DNA of 64,000 nt from Ophioderma brevispina. Taxonomy: Eukaryota; Echinodermata; Ophiuroidea; Amphilepidida; Ophiodermatidae. The DNA is taken from positions 1 to 64,000 of the forward strand of contig JAMKCH010010297.1 of the NCBI GenBank assembly GCA_023653785.1. The letters run 5' to 3'. This document shows, in pieces, positions 48,403-60,045 of the stretch (position 1 is its first letter; each line of letters opens with the position of its first letter). The translations under genes were made by a program, and so were the position numbers. Below the pieces are notes generated by a model. That model worked only from the letters and a program-made list of their open reading frames with translations, was not told the origin of the DNA and did not search any database.

Positions 48403-49281
48403 GTGGAATACCACCCCTTGGGAGGGCTAAAAATACATATTACAATTAAAAGTAGATGACAATAATACCGGTCTATTTCTTTGTTGGTTTGACATCAATC
48501 GGACTTCCGTTCAAAAGGTATGGTCGAAAATGAACTCCGCAAATTGGAAATTTCCCATTCTATTTCTTAGTTTTTATTGTTTTTCTCAAGCTGCATATTT
48601 ACTTTTTTTCCACTTTAAAAACTCATATCTCAAAAAGCAAATGGGCTTTTATTCTCTCATTTCCACAATTATTTTGTGAAAATTTCAAGCACTTATTTCT
48701 AATTGGAATAATACAGGTAAAAGACTTTCTAAAATGTATTAAAACTTATAAAACAGTGTTTCTAGACAAAATCGCCGATATCTCCAAGGTCAATTTTAAC
48801 GCATGTCGTCGTGTCAGGATTTCTCAAACGATTTATCTTAGATATATGTGATCTAAAGTAATTAAAACATCTAATTGGCCTATGCATTGAACCAGAAATT
48901 TCCATTAGCCCCATGAGAATGTGATTTAAGGGGGGTGGGGTCCATTGGTCAAGAAAAGGAAACCAAATAATTATTTTTGCCAATACCGTGTACCAAAGAT
49001 TCCCCTAGTCCAATTTGTATGTTTTAATTTACTTTTTATCGCATCTCTCTAAGATAACTCGTTGTTTGAAAAATCCTTGACACAACAATGACAATCGTTA
49101 AAATTCACTTTGGAGATATCATCGATTTAGTCAGAAACACTGTTTGTAAAGTTTTAGTGTATTTGAAATGCTCTTTTACTTTGATTATCAATTAACATGA
49201 AGTGCTTGAATTTGCCAGAAATTGTTTGGAGTTTGGCGATCAAAAGCTCCTTTACTTTTTGAGATATGAGATTTTAAAGTG

Positions 49282-49328
<47 letters not shown>

Positions 49329-49500
49329 ACGAAATATCATAGTAAATTTCCATTTTGCGATTTAACATTTTCGACCATAACTTTTGAGAACGGAAACTCC
49401 GACTAATTTCAAACAAACAGCAATAGAAATGTATTAAAAAAAAGAAAAGTTTTAATTTTTAAGATGTTATTTTTTAAGCCCCTCCCAAGGGTAATTCCAC
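48403..49500. mobile_element. Foldback element with arms of about 480 bp
   Basis: The left arm (48403-48885) and right arm (about 49000-49500) are inverted copies. Ends are GTGGAATACCACCCCTTGGG and (reversed) GTGGAATTACCCTTGGGAGG. Inside, TATGGTCGAAAATG, CTCATATCTCAAAAAG, CAGTGTTTCT and GATATCTCCAA recur in order and inverted. The spacer is about 110 bp. The right arm carries an A-run of about 36 where the left arm has a short T-run. No coding was found. Confidence 0.85.
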
Positions 49501-49541
49501 TTTAAGGGGTAATTCCACTTAAACTTTAGTAAAGCATAAGT

Positions 49542-49865
49542 TCATTACAGAAGTGGTCATTGCCGCTTGCCGCCAGCGCAAAACCTCTTGGTGTACGGCC
49601 TTTGTAGGTTGAGCTATTATAGTCCAAGCGGCGCTAATCCGCTGAACTACGTCATCGAGCGGCCCCGCTCCAAAGTTGAATTCAAGTTCAACTCAAGTGC
49701 GATTTGCCGCTTTGAGAAAGCGGCAGCCCGAGCGGCAGGGAGATCGATTTATTGGCTTGAAGCGTTGCCGCTTGGTTCACAGCGAGCGATTCTGACATGA
49801 TTGCGTAGTGACGTAAATTGCATCATCAAGCGGCAAGCGGTAGAGCGGCATGACACATGTAATGA
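49542..49865. mobile_element. CGGCAAGCGG-ended inverted-repeat element
   Basis: CATTAC...TGCCGCTTGCCGCC at the left and GGCAAGCGGTAGAGCGGCA...GTAATG at the right form imperfect inverted ends. The interior has further GCCGCTT/AAGCGGC copies and, on the minus strand, an A-box-like GTAGTTCAGCGGATTAGCGC without a matching B-box. Confidence 0.55.
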
Positions 49866-51012
49866 ATAGATGACAGTATGGATCGTAAAAGGAAATGTCA
49901 TAAGACGTGACTTGGAAGTTTTCAGTGACGAAACTAAACGGATGAAGTCGGGGTTTTATAAGATGCGCTCCATATATCGGTGCAAAATTTCTATCACCAT
50001 GACATTTTTTGAATAATTACTGTTATTTTCACGGCAGCAAGGAGAATGTCGACCTCAAGATTCTTGGTGATAACTGCACTGGATGATCCAGACACACAAA
50101 CAGTGACATGCCATGACGACTTTGAAAGCGAAAGCGGTAACTTAAAGGATACCTCGTTTAAAATGGAAGTCGTGCAGTTGATAAAGAGCTGGTGCAATAA
50201 AGGATTTTGAGGACCGATGAGCTGTTGCATTCTACACTCAGGGAAAAGAAGTACAACGTCTTCCGTCATCTAATAATTCGATACAAATTGTTTGATTTGC
50301 ACCACAACCTAATGCTGTAATAACATGTTCAAATCTCCTTCAAGGTTGCTTTTCGCGGTCCCAAGTGGAGTGGCAAGTAGACATGGTGGTCGATCATAAA
50401 AACTATAGATTGAATGCCGTGAGTTTGTAATGTCCTAGAGCGTGGCAATAACCATGATGAAATCAATAGGTAGTGACGAACCCGATGAACTCCGCAATCC
50501 GCTGCAACACGATCTGACATGACATCTCTGACGGGCATGGATTGTTTTCGGCCATCTGTAGGACGCGGAGCACCAGACTAGTTATTTTTCCAATAATTCC
50601 CATATATGAAAGTTTGTTAGCGGATAACAGCTGTTTATGATCTATGGTGTCAAAGGCTCCCTATTTGTCCAGTAGAACTAACATGGCCTCATTGTTTGCG
50701 TCCAAGAGCAATGGAGTCTCTGTACTGTGAAATGAACGGTATACCAACTGGGCACACTGGGACAAAGGGGTCATTATCAGTGAAATTGGTCTTCCACTGG
50801 TCCAACTGCTAGTCTTTCAATCACCTTTCTCAGAAATGGAAGACTGAATATAGGGTGATAATGAGGGTGGTATCCAAGCCGGACTTCGTTAACGTCAGAC
50901 GTCAGATGCATGCTTGAGAGATCTTGAGGACGTGCTCAAAGACAGGAAGAGTTGACAGTCCTTGTAACATCGTTTAGATACATATTTAGTGATTGACTGG
51001 TCACCTAACAAA

Positions 51013-51289
51013 CAGTGGCGGCGCAGACTTCATTTCTGGGGGGGGTGGGCGGGGAAGTGATTTTTTTGGGGGGGGCAAAAGTGAAAATCTAGGGGACACA
51101 ATATCTAAAATTTTTGAGATTGTTAAACCAATTTTGGGCTCAAATCGCTGATTTTTGCCAAATTTAGTGATTTTTGCCCCAAATCACTGATTTTTTTGCC
51201 AAAAAAATCCCTAATTTTTCTTCCAGTGGGGCAAGAAAGAAAATTTGGTGGAAAATGCCCCCAGCCCCCTCTGTCTTGCGCCGCCACTG
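51013..51289. mobile_element. hAT MITE with perfect 8-bp target duplication
   Basis: CTAACAAA at 51005-51012 is repeated exactly at 51290-51297. Terminal inverted repeats are CAGTGGCGGCGCA at both ends. The 277-bp body is rich in G-runs with GGGGCAAAAGTGAAA phrases. 8-bp duplications and CAGTGG ends are typical of hAT elements. Confidence 0.9.
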
Positions 51290-52156
51290 CTAACAAACGC
51301 TACTGTGGCTTAAAGTTTAAGTTGTATGGTTCTAGCCACTGAAACACTGTCAGAGTGGAAAAACAAACTTTGTTGAATCTGTCAACTGTGACAGTGCGAT
51401 GAATTGTCTGAAGAGCAAAATCCTTCTTTCCAAGTTTCATAAACATTTTTGACCTCCAAAATAAATCCCCCACCCCCCCACCCATGACATTTCAAAATTC
51501 GAAATGACTATGGGAACTTCCCGACTGTTTTTGACAATCAGTGGGAATAACCGTGGAATTCTAATGGGCATTTTTTCATAATGTCATCTTTGGGCGTTTG
51601 TAGCCAACGAGAACGAAAGGAAAACAGTCCACTGATGACAAGCATCTTTGTGAAATAAGTCATGGGAACTCTCAGAGTCTCTTGTTAGCATTCAGTACCT
51701 CTGTTAAAGTAACACAATTGGAATATTGTATATTATTTTTACGATTTTCACAGTGTGGATGCACTTTCGTATTTTCATGATGGGAATTTCCCATGCACTT
51801 TTTGGAGCAGGGTGTGTGAATTTCCAATGTCTCTTTTTGGGTGTTTTTAAAAACAAAATTTTTCAGGAGTACCTCTTTTTAGATCCCAACCTGTATGATA
51901 ATAGTTGGCAGGGGTCTTCAAATATCTCAATGTAAGAGAGTGAACACAGTAAAAAAAAATTGTGCTCAATGTAATTTTAACATTTCAAAATGACAGCTAT
52001 TGTCAATTTGCAAATGTGTTGCTGCAAAGAGGAGTTTTATTAGGGGCCGCTTCAAAACTGACTCCTGTTGAGTGCGGGGCGCTTCATGTCGGTTGAACAA
52101 TTAGTGATTGTTTTTGAACAACAAAAGTTAACCCGGTGTATATTATGGTCCGATGT

Positions 52157-52277
52157 ACTCATAGTCCGGTTACAACGGAAGGAATAGGACCCTCGATTCA
52201 GTGACACTCTTCACGCAACATTAGTTTTTCAACTTTAATTTTTCCCCCGTTGTCGTCTAATGGAGCCCGGACTGTGG
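52157..52277. mobile_element. Short MITE, CTCATAGTCCGG family, copy 2
   Basis: Starts ACTCATAGTCCGG and ends CCGGACTGTGG. The interior AAGGAATAGG, CACGCAACATTAGT and CGTTGTCGTCTA match 42225-42343 reversed. Both copies are followed by TATAATTACTT. Confidence 0.7.
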
Positions 52278-52479
52278 CTCCCGGCGGATTATAATTACTT
52301 TCAAGCAAACACCGCTTCAAACTGGAAAGTCATTGACCAACTCGAACTGGTTGAGTTTTAAAGCTGCTCCATACATAAATTAAATAGTCGCATGATACAA
52401 AATATTTCCAATGATTCCAAGCAGTCCACATTCCCATATAAATCTATACGGCTCACTGAAGCTTCCGCCTCAATGAGAT

Positions 52480-52825
52480 TTTGGCCGAAATTATGTTCCA
52501 GGAGCATTTGGTCTTGGAGCATAAAAAAAAAAAATCTGGAATATATTCTAAGTCAATATGGGCGAGGACCATATTTGCCATATGGTCCTGCGTATAAATA
52601 ACAAAATATGCTCCTGGAGCATATTTGAATACCCAAATGGTCCATATCCTATAGCAAATATGCTCCTGAGCAGTGGAGAAAATATTCGAGGTCAAATACT
52701 CCTGCTCCAGGACCATATTTGTTGTAATGGTCCTGGAGCATGTGCAATTTAACAATATAATATTCCCACTTACTTTATGCTCCAGGACCATGCCTGGACC
52801 ATAGGGTCCTGGAGCATGAATTTGG
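52480..52825. repeat. Cluster of GGTCCTGGAGCAT / ATGCTCCAGGACC motifs in both orientations
   Basis: Roughly ten copies of a 13-bp core (GGTCCTGGAGCAT and its complement), often followed by ATTTG, occur at irregular spacing, for example 52555-52625 and 52700-52815. Head-to-head pairs such as TGCTCCAGGACCAT...GGTCCTGGAGCA can form stems. Confidence 0.75.
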
Positions 52826-52999
52826 GCCAAATCTCATAGAAGCCATCTTTACATCACTGGCTTTGGAATATTTTACCATTATTTTGTATCCTTCTATACA
52901 AACATTTTGCTGACCATCCTTTGTGATCGCCCTGTGACCACTCATCCCAGAAACTGATCCCACTGCTGTGTACATGTAGACCCTTTTGGGTCAAACCAT

Positions 53000-54110
53000 C
53001 ATTCAAACACACTAGCGGTCCCCCGGGTTTCGTGTCACCTGGTTTCGCGATCACCTGCTTGAATGACCTCGGGTTTCGCGGTTCATTTGACCTTGAATGC
53101 CCCCAATACGTTGTCATGACCTTTGAAATTTTTGGCACAACAATCGACCCCAGTAGTGACCCCCCACCCTCCAAGGTTCATGTCCATACACCAACGTTTC
53201 CCCATTTGACCTCCTTTGACTTGATGACTTCCTGATGACCCTTTGATTCACTAACCATACAAACTCGCGTCTTCGGCAGGGGTCAAGGGGCACCCACCTC
53301 AAGTTTCAGAGAGGAACGTGCGAGAGTGGTGCGACCCTCAGTCCTCCGCGGAAATCCAAGTTTCATGTCCACACCAACGTTTACCCCATTGCACCTCCTT
53401 TGACCTTGACTGACCTTTTCGGCCCATCAACAATCGACCCCACCTCCACGTTCATGTCCATACACCCAACTAGTACCCCATTTGACCTTGAATGACCCCT
53501 GATTACCTTTGATCCACTAACCAATACAAAACTTGGTCTTCGGACGCTCAAGGGGCACCCACCAAGATTCAGGAACCGTGACGATAGACGTGGTCCCATT
53601 TGACCTCCTTTGACTTGAAAATGACTCCTGATGACCTTTGATTCAATAACCCATACAAACTCGGATTAGCGAGGTCAAGGACGGCACCCACCTAAGTTTC
53701 AGAACGTGCGGTGGTGCGCCCTCGTTCCGAGCGAAATCCAAGGTTTCATAGAGTTTCATGTCCCACAAAAGTTTAACCCATTGACCTCCTTTGACCTGAA
53801 GGACCTTTTCGCATCAACAATCGACCCCACCCTCCACGTTTCATTGTCCTTACACCAACGTTTACCCCAGTGACCTTGAATGACCCCTGATACCTTGATC
53901 CAATAACCAAATACCAAACTTAGTCTTCGGAAGGTCAAGGGTGCACACCACAATTTCAGAACGTGCGATAAGAGTGGTCCATTGACCACACCCTTTGACC
54001 TTGAAGGACCCAGGACCCTTTGATCCACTAACCAATAACAAACTCGGTCTTCAGAAGCGTCAAGAGGTACCCACCAACCAAGTTTCAGGAATATGCGACC
54101 AGCAGGTCTC
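53000..54110 (+). repeat. Higher-order tandem repeat (about 390 bp) rich in TGACCT
   Basis: The phrase GGTCAAGGGGCACCCACC recurs at about 53281, 53547, 53672, 53933 and 54059, giving spacings of 266, 125, 261 and 126, so the unit is a 260+130 composite. Other unit phrases are CCAACGTTTACCCCAT, TGATCCACTAACCAATAC and AGTTTCAGGAACGTGCG. TGACCTTGA occurs five times (53089, 53401, 53483, 53871, 53996). Confidence 0.8.
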
Positions 54111-54269
54111 ATGAGAAAAATAGACGCGCCGTCAGTCAGACAGACAGACACACTGACAGACCACCGGTATATGAGCTCAGCTATGAGCTCTATGAGCGAA
54201 TTTAAATCTACGTACCGGAAGGGCCACAGTTAAAGAAACTGCCTTACTGAAAGTAAAAAGCGATATTCT

Positions 54270-55570
54270 GGTGATTTTGATAGTAACAAAGTGGTTCTTA
54301 TGGCCATGCTTTGACTTGACAGCGTCCTTTGATATTATTCACCATGATAATTATCATCAACAGCGCTCCATACCACGTTTGGTCATTCTGGTGCCCAACA
54401 CCTCTAAAATGGTTCAGATCCTATATGACATCCCGCTCTAGCCGTGTACGATCGAAAGCACTTATCTGATGATGTTGAACTTAGTTGGTGGACACCAAAA
54501 GGCTCAATTTGGATGGACCCCATCAGTTCACATCCTATATTTATCCTATTGCGCAAGCTCATTCGGAACCATGGCTTTCTTTTCACATATATGCCGGCGA
54601 TACCCAGATCTATACCTCATTTGCCCCAAAGCCCCCACCACACAGGTTGACTCTACGTGCTGCCAATTGAACGTCCTTCAAAAGTAGTATGGAGGTAAGC
54701 AATTGGATGCCAGCCAAAGCCACCTTAATTGCAACATGGATAAGACAGAATTTATCATATTTCGTTCATCACATAACATCAATCTGTTCAACAATTCTCT
54801 TGCTCTTAAAGTTGCATTAATGCTCGCATTAAACCCAACCAAAAACTCGTTCGTAATCTTGGTGTACATTTTGACTTACATACCTATGGATGCTCAGATT
54901 TCTAGACTCTGTCAACACTTAATTTTCAACTGAGAAATATTGCTCGTGGATACGCGTTCCTGGACAAGGACTCATGTCATCATATTTATCCGCGGCCTTG
55001 ATACTATCCCGTCTTGACTATGGTAACTCTCCTTGCTGGCATTACTAATAGCAATTTTTCCAAACTCCATGTATTCAGAACAAGACAGTTCGTCTCATTC
55101 ATGGCATAAATCGACGCGAACACCATACCACCTTTTCTTGCCGATCTTCACTGGTTGCCAGTTAGGAGAGAGTCAAATTTCAAGTTAGTACAATCATCTA
55201 CCAAGTATTAATGTCTTTTCCAGCATAGTCTGCGAAATAACAATTCACCAGGTATACTACCTACTGCTCTCAGCCCCATTTGCAAACTTCGTTCTGCTGC
55301 TGATACTACAAGACTAAAAATCCCTTTTCACAAGGAGACTATTGGTGACAATGCCTTTGCGGCACACGGCCCACGTGTATGGAACTCATTGCCTCTGATA
55401 TCAGGGAAGCACCCCCTCAGCTGAGTATTTTTAAAAACATCTCAAATCTTTTTATATCAAAATTATCTCGGTTTTCTTTGGGCTGGTGTGCCTTTCCCCT
55501 TTTTACCTGGCTTTGGTAGTAGTATGTTCATAGCGTAGCGCCCTAGAGGTTTAGAATAGGCCGGAGGCGC
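54270..55570 (+). pseudogene. L2-like LINE reverse transcriptase remnant
   Basis: RT blocks appear in order. FDIIHH is near 54330. SSRVRIES... follows in shifted frames near 54430. ELSWWTPKGSI..PISSHP is at about 54475. The catalytic-site region YAGDTQIYTSFAPKAPTTQ is near 54590. DKTEFIIFRSSHN is near 54740, then LDYGNSLLAGI near 55015 and LHWLPVRRE near 55148. The C-terminus gives SLFTRRL and VYGTHCL near 55330-55390. The active-site YADD reads YAGD here, a mutation on top of many frameshifts, so the copy is dead. Confidence 0.75.
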
Positions 55571-55589
55571 CCAGTATCTCGGAAACGGA

Positions 55590-55730
55590 TTGATGAACTA
55601 TCATATTGTGGTACCAATGGATAGCTATGACCCTCTCCAAGTCCGTTGATACCAAAAAAAGTACAACATACCTTGTATGACGTCACAGTGACGTAAACAT
55701 TACGTCATCAACAATGCGAAAAACTCAAAA
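55590..55730. repeat. CRE-bearing dispersed repeat, second copy
   Basis: ACCAATGG...TTGATACCAAAAAA followed by TATGACGTCACAGTGACGTAA. The arrangement mirrors 26980-27080 in reverse. Confidence 0.5.
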
Positions 55731-56009
55731 TAAAAAAAAAATCGCAAATGCATGGTTTTTCGCCATTTTTTCAACAAAATTTGATTTTTTTCCATGAATG
55801 TGTGTCAAGTATGCACACACATGCTCTTACTAAAATAAATCAACTAAATAAGATAAACATAGTGCTAGCTGTATCCTTAGCACAAAACTGGATTTCCTGC
55901 TGTTTCTGTGATTTCAATGGGAAATAGCTTTTCTTCTTTCTCACAGCAGTGCTCGATCACGCAAACGCCGCGTCATAACCGTGGTCCATTTTGTTCAACA
56001 TGGTCTTAA

Positions 56010-59000
56010 GGTGGATGGTTCATGCGCCCCGTACGCGCTCATTTGATCTTGTGCCGACGAACACTTTTGTATTCGCACTCGTCGTGGATGCAACCAAGCG
56101 TCTATAGTCCAAGAATTTGAGGTTTGACCTGGAACTGGAACAAATTGCTATCAAAGGTTTTCTTGCACAATGCATTTGCCTAATGTGCTTCAAAAATAGA
56201 TACTAAAAGTCCGAGGAAATCCGAGTTGCAGAAATATGCTTAAGTCTGCTAAATTCAAGAATGCCGCCATTTTGCTGGAGATATTTTAAATCTGGAGTTC
56301 CTTAGACTTCGTAGCATGATTTTGGTGTCCATACCCATGTTTTCAAGGTCTGTGCACATAATTAATTGACAGTACTAACAGCATATGACGTTTGGTTCAG
56401 GCTTAATTTGCATAAATCCAAATGGCCGCCATTTTTGATGTATTTTTGACCTATCCCCTCCAAATCTGAGATACAAAGGAACTCGAATATTGTGTCAATC
56501 CACTAATCTGGGATCATTGACACAATTAGACATATATGTACGATTTGAATGGTGGGGCCTTTCTTCGCTTAATGCAGCAAAATCCAACTGTGCCCATATT
56601 AACCACCAATACTTATAAGTCTCCTTAGACTAAACTAAGATTTACGACAAGCAAAGCTAAAGGTATAATCGTGACGAATAAGGGTGTGTCCTATGATTCT
56701 TGACAATTTAAACTTAAGTCTGGCCACCTATTGGCTTATTGTATGAAATAACTAACATCATAACAGTTTTATAGGTTACCACATGCATCTTCAATAACCA
56801 TTTTGCTTAATCATTGTGCTCTAAAATCTTATAATGTTGCTTGTCATATGTTTTCTATGTGCACATTATTTGGTATGTAAACTCAAAGCCATGGACAATA
56901 TAAAAAAAAATTGCCATTTCATACCAGTCATAGTCGGGTACTATGATAATCATCTCCTTCATACAGGATCACACTTGAACCTTAAAAATAAGTACAGTAA
57001 TACCCAGTAATAATGCTAATCTCAAACATTTGATCATGTCGGTATTGCTTAATTGCTTAACCTCTAATCCATGCATAGTTTTACAACAGAGCGAACCCCT
57101 ATGAAACTTCATTTGTGTATCAACGATAGATTCCTCTCTATTCATTGAATGCCAATATCCCCAGTACTTTGCTTCTATGATTCATCACATCAACCTGGCG
57201 CCCTTGCAAAATTGCAGTTTGAATGTCCTGACGTGTAGGAAAATGTAAATTTTGGCAATAAAAAATCACATAAACTATTCAATTTTTACAAACCAGATAG
57301 TTTTGGCAAGTCTAAAAAAGAACATCAAATTTAACTTAAAAATTAGGTTTTACGATGCTCAATAACAGGAAAACGTTTATTGTAATAGCATTTAAAGTGC
57401 TTTACAATAAAAGTTTTCTGTGAGTGGTAAGGGAATATCAATTTTCGTGGTTTACCACTTACATTGTAAAAAAAGGGGTCTATCGACAGGAGCACATGCC
57501 TCGTGCCAACCCCACACCTCAACTTTGGAGGCTTACCTATACACCCCCGGTAAGGTGGTGGGTTTTGATTTTTTTTTTCGCTAAAATATGCGCAAAAGGA
57601 TACAAAATGATAAATGATTACCTAAAATCATTTGGAACACAGTCAGCATTTTTTTTTTTGTCACCGGTAGTAAAACCTGAGGGCCGGGGGTTTGTAACAC
57701 CCCTGGTGAGACGAGGTTTAGAATTGAAACTGATTTTTGACATTTTCCTCCTCTAAAATCCTTGGACTTATTTTTAAATCTAAGAGACTTGTTAGTGGGA
57801 CCGACTTTTTTGATTAAAATTTTACGAAGTCTGTAAAAGACTTATTTAAAATAAGGGCTTAAGATTTAACAAACAAATCTAAATGACTTAAAAACTCAGT
57901 TCATAGTTCATAAGCAAATGGAACTTATGTTTAAGTCTAAAATACTTATTTTCATTCAAAAAGTTTTGTCCCGCTAATAAGTGCTTCTTAGTTTTAAAAA
58001 TACGTCAAGGAGTTGAAGAGAGTACCATACCATATAAGACCGGACATTGTTGCAAAATATACCCCAGGGTTTGCAACTTCAATTTTTCCCATAACATTTT
58101 TTCCAAATCTAAAACTGTATTATTAATTTTCAGAATTAAAGAATAGTTTGCGATTATGCATCTTAAAATTCTGCGGGCATATATATGGCTGAGTTCCTAA
58201 GGTGTGCCCATTAAAGAAAAAGGTACGTTTTAACATTCCTTTTCTAATGTTAGCTCTGTTCCATTCTTTTTCTATCCGTACGCGATTTTATCGGTTTCGT
58301 ATAGTTAAGTACAAGGAGGGAAACCTAAAGAATCTCTGGTCCACTCACCGGTAATTGTTAAGGGTTGCTCAAGAAATCAGGTATATTTTTGGATAGTGCT
58401 CATTTTGCCAATCCTCATTCCGAATTTGAATCATCTTAGAGAAATTACCTCCCGGCCGGTTGTTAATTATTGGCCATAGTGGTCCTACCTACGAGCAATC
58501 AAATTGTTTTAAAATGTTCAACAACTAACACCAAATTAATTTCCCTTTTGCGGTATTTTGGAAACTTTAACAGTCCTCAGCTGACAATTATGTTATAGCG
58601 ACGAGACATAATTGCTACACAAATTAGAACCTTGCACAGGCTACTAATTGTTTCACTATAAATGTGGCATTCTGTCAAATAGATTTTTGTCCCTTTTCCG
58701 TCAAAAGTGTCTTTCCGAATAGCTCATTATGCATTGTTAATTTTGACCAAAAATTAATTTTGAAAGGTTTTATTGAAAAAAAGCACCTGCCTATTCCTTC
58801 ATTCCATATTAAAACTTAGTCCCACCATCTTCCTGTACCGCATCATTACAAGAGCAAGTATGCTTCCGTCCAAAATGTATCTTCCCCAAAAACTGGGTAT
58901 TGGAAAACATGTATAGTTTCTTATATTTATTCGCAAAATACAAACCTGGACCCTAATGCCTCAAAATTTTACCCAATTTTGTATTACCAAATTAACACAC

Positions 59001-60011
59001 ATACAACGATATGAAAATGTGAGTTAAAAAACTGATCAATTTCATTTTTAACCATAAACCCCAAATTAGACTGAATAGATCTACCCGAAGAGAAAATGGC
59101 CCTTAAGTGAACGGGTTTTCTCCGTCCTCGCGCCATCCCTTCTGCAGCTATTTATTGGACCAGAGTTCATTGTTTAATGGATGACAACACCGCTCTTCAG
59201 CTCAATAGGCAAATTTCGATACCGATTAAGGAAAGACTCGGCTAAAAACAATTTTCTGGAGGCCACTTTGTGGTTAGAAGTTAGCATACATGCAACCGCT
59301 CCCTACACTCATTGATGTTTCTTATTTTGAGTTTGCGACCCCCGTAGAACCCACATTACTTCTCACGACCCTTAGATCTTGAGTTATGGGCAAAAGTCCT
59401 TTAAAATGGGCGGCCATTTTGGATTTATGCACAATAATGCCAAAACCACTATCTCATATTACTAGTAATGTTTCTATTTGAGTTCGTAGACCCCAAAACC
59501 TAGGGTAGAGACACCACATTAACATCTCTCTACGACCCTCAGATCTAGAGTTCTGGCAAATCTATAAAAATGGCGGCCATTTTCAAAGAATTATCAATAA
59601 GCCAAAACCACTACTAATCTCACTATTTACTTTAATGTTCTTTTTGAATTGTAGACCAAAACATGGGTAGGAGACACCAACATTACATCCTACGGACGCC
59701 TCAATCTAGAGTTATGGAGCAAAAGTCCCTTGAATGGCAGACATTTGAATTTATGCAATTAGACATATCTGCCACCCGGGAATTTTCTCGGACTTTTATA
59801 TGTCATTTTGATACTTCAACGAAACGGCTTGAAGAAAACCTTTGATAGCATTAGTTCTCGGTTACCCAAAAATTTCATTCATCTTTCTTGCCTATAAGTA
59901 ATTTTTGTCCAAGGTGTAGCAAGACGTAAATATAACCCGGACCCGAAGATTCTCCCGAAACGGCGTACCACCATCTAGTGGCCCAAAAGTATTATTTGCG
60001 CCATATTCATC
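56010..60011. mobile_element. Possible 4-kb TTAA-flanked element
   Basis: TTAA at 56006-56009 and 60012-60015 precede weakly matching ends (GGTGGATGG... and, reversed, GATGAATATGG). CTATCAAAGGTTTTCTT at 56148-56164 is a perfect inverted match to 59832-59848. The interior shows no recognised transposase. It includes GGCGGCCATTTT repeats at the right and unrecognised AT-rich sequence at 56400-59250. Confidence 0.35.
59300..59790 (+). repeat. Tandem repeat of about 155 bp, three units
   Basis: Units share GAGTT.GTAGACC..., ACACCACATTA, CTACGACCCTCAGATCTAGA, GTTATGG.CAAAAGT and AATGGCGGCCATTTT. Units start near 59310, 59460 and 59630. They differ mainly by short indels. Confidence 0.7.
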
Positions 60012-60045
60012 TTAACATTGCCGTTTAACAATGGTAACAAGTTAA

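Noticed and set aside
49600..49680. A tRNA gene on the minus strand (A-box GTAGTTCAGCGGATTAGC)
   Set aside because: No B-box at the right distance and no cloverleaf; the sequence belongs to an inverted-repeat element rich in GCGGC.
57424..57756. 110-residue ORF
   Set aside because: Low-complexity and homopolymer-driven (TTTTTTTTTT runs), with no family resemblance; reported only as unrecognised interior.
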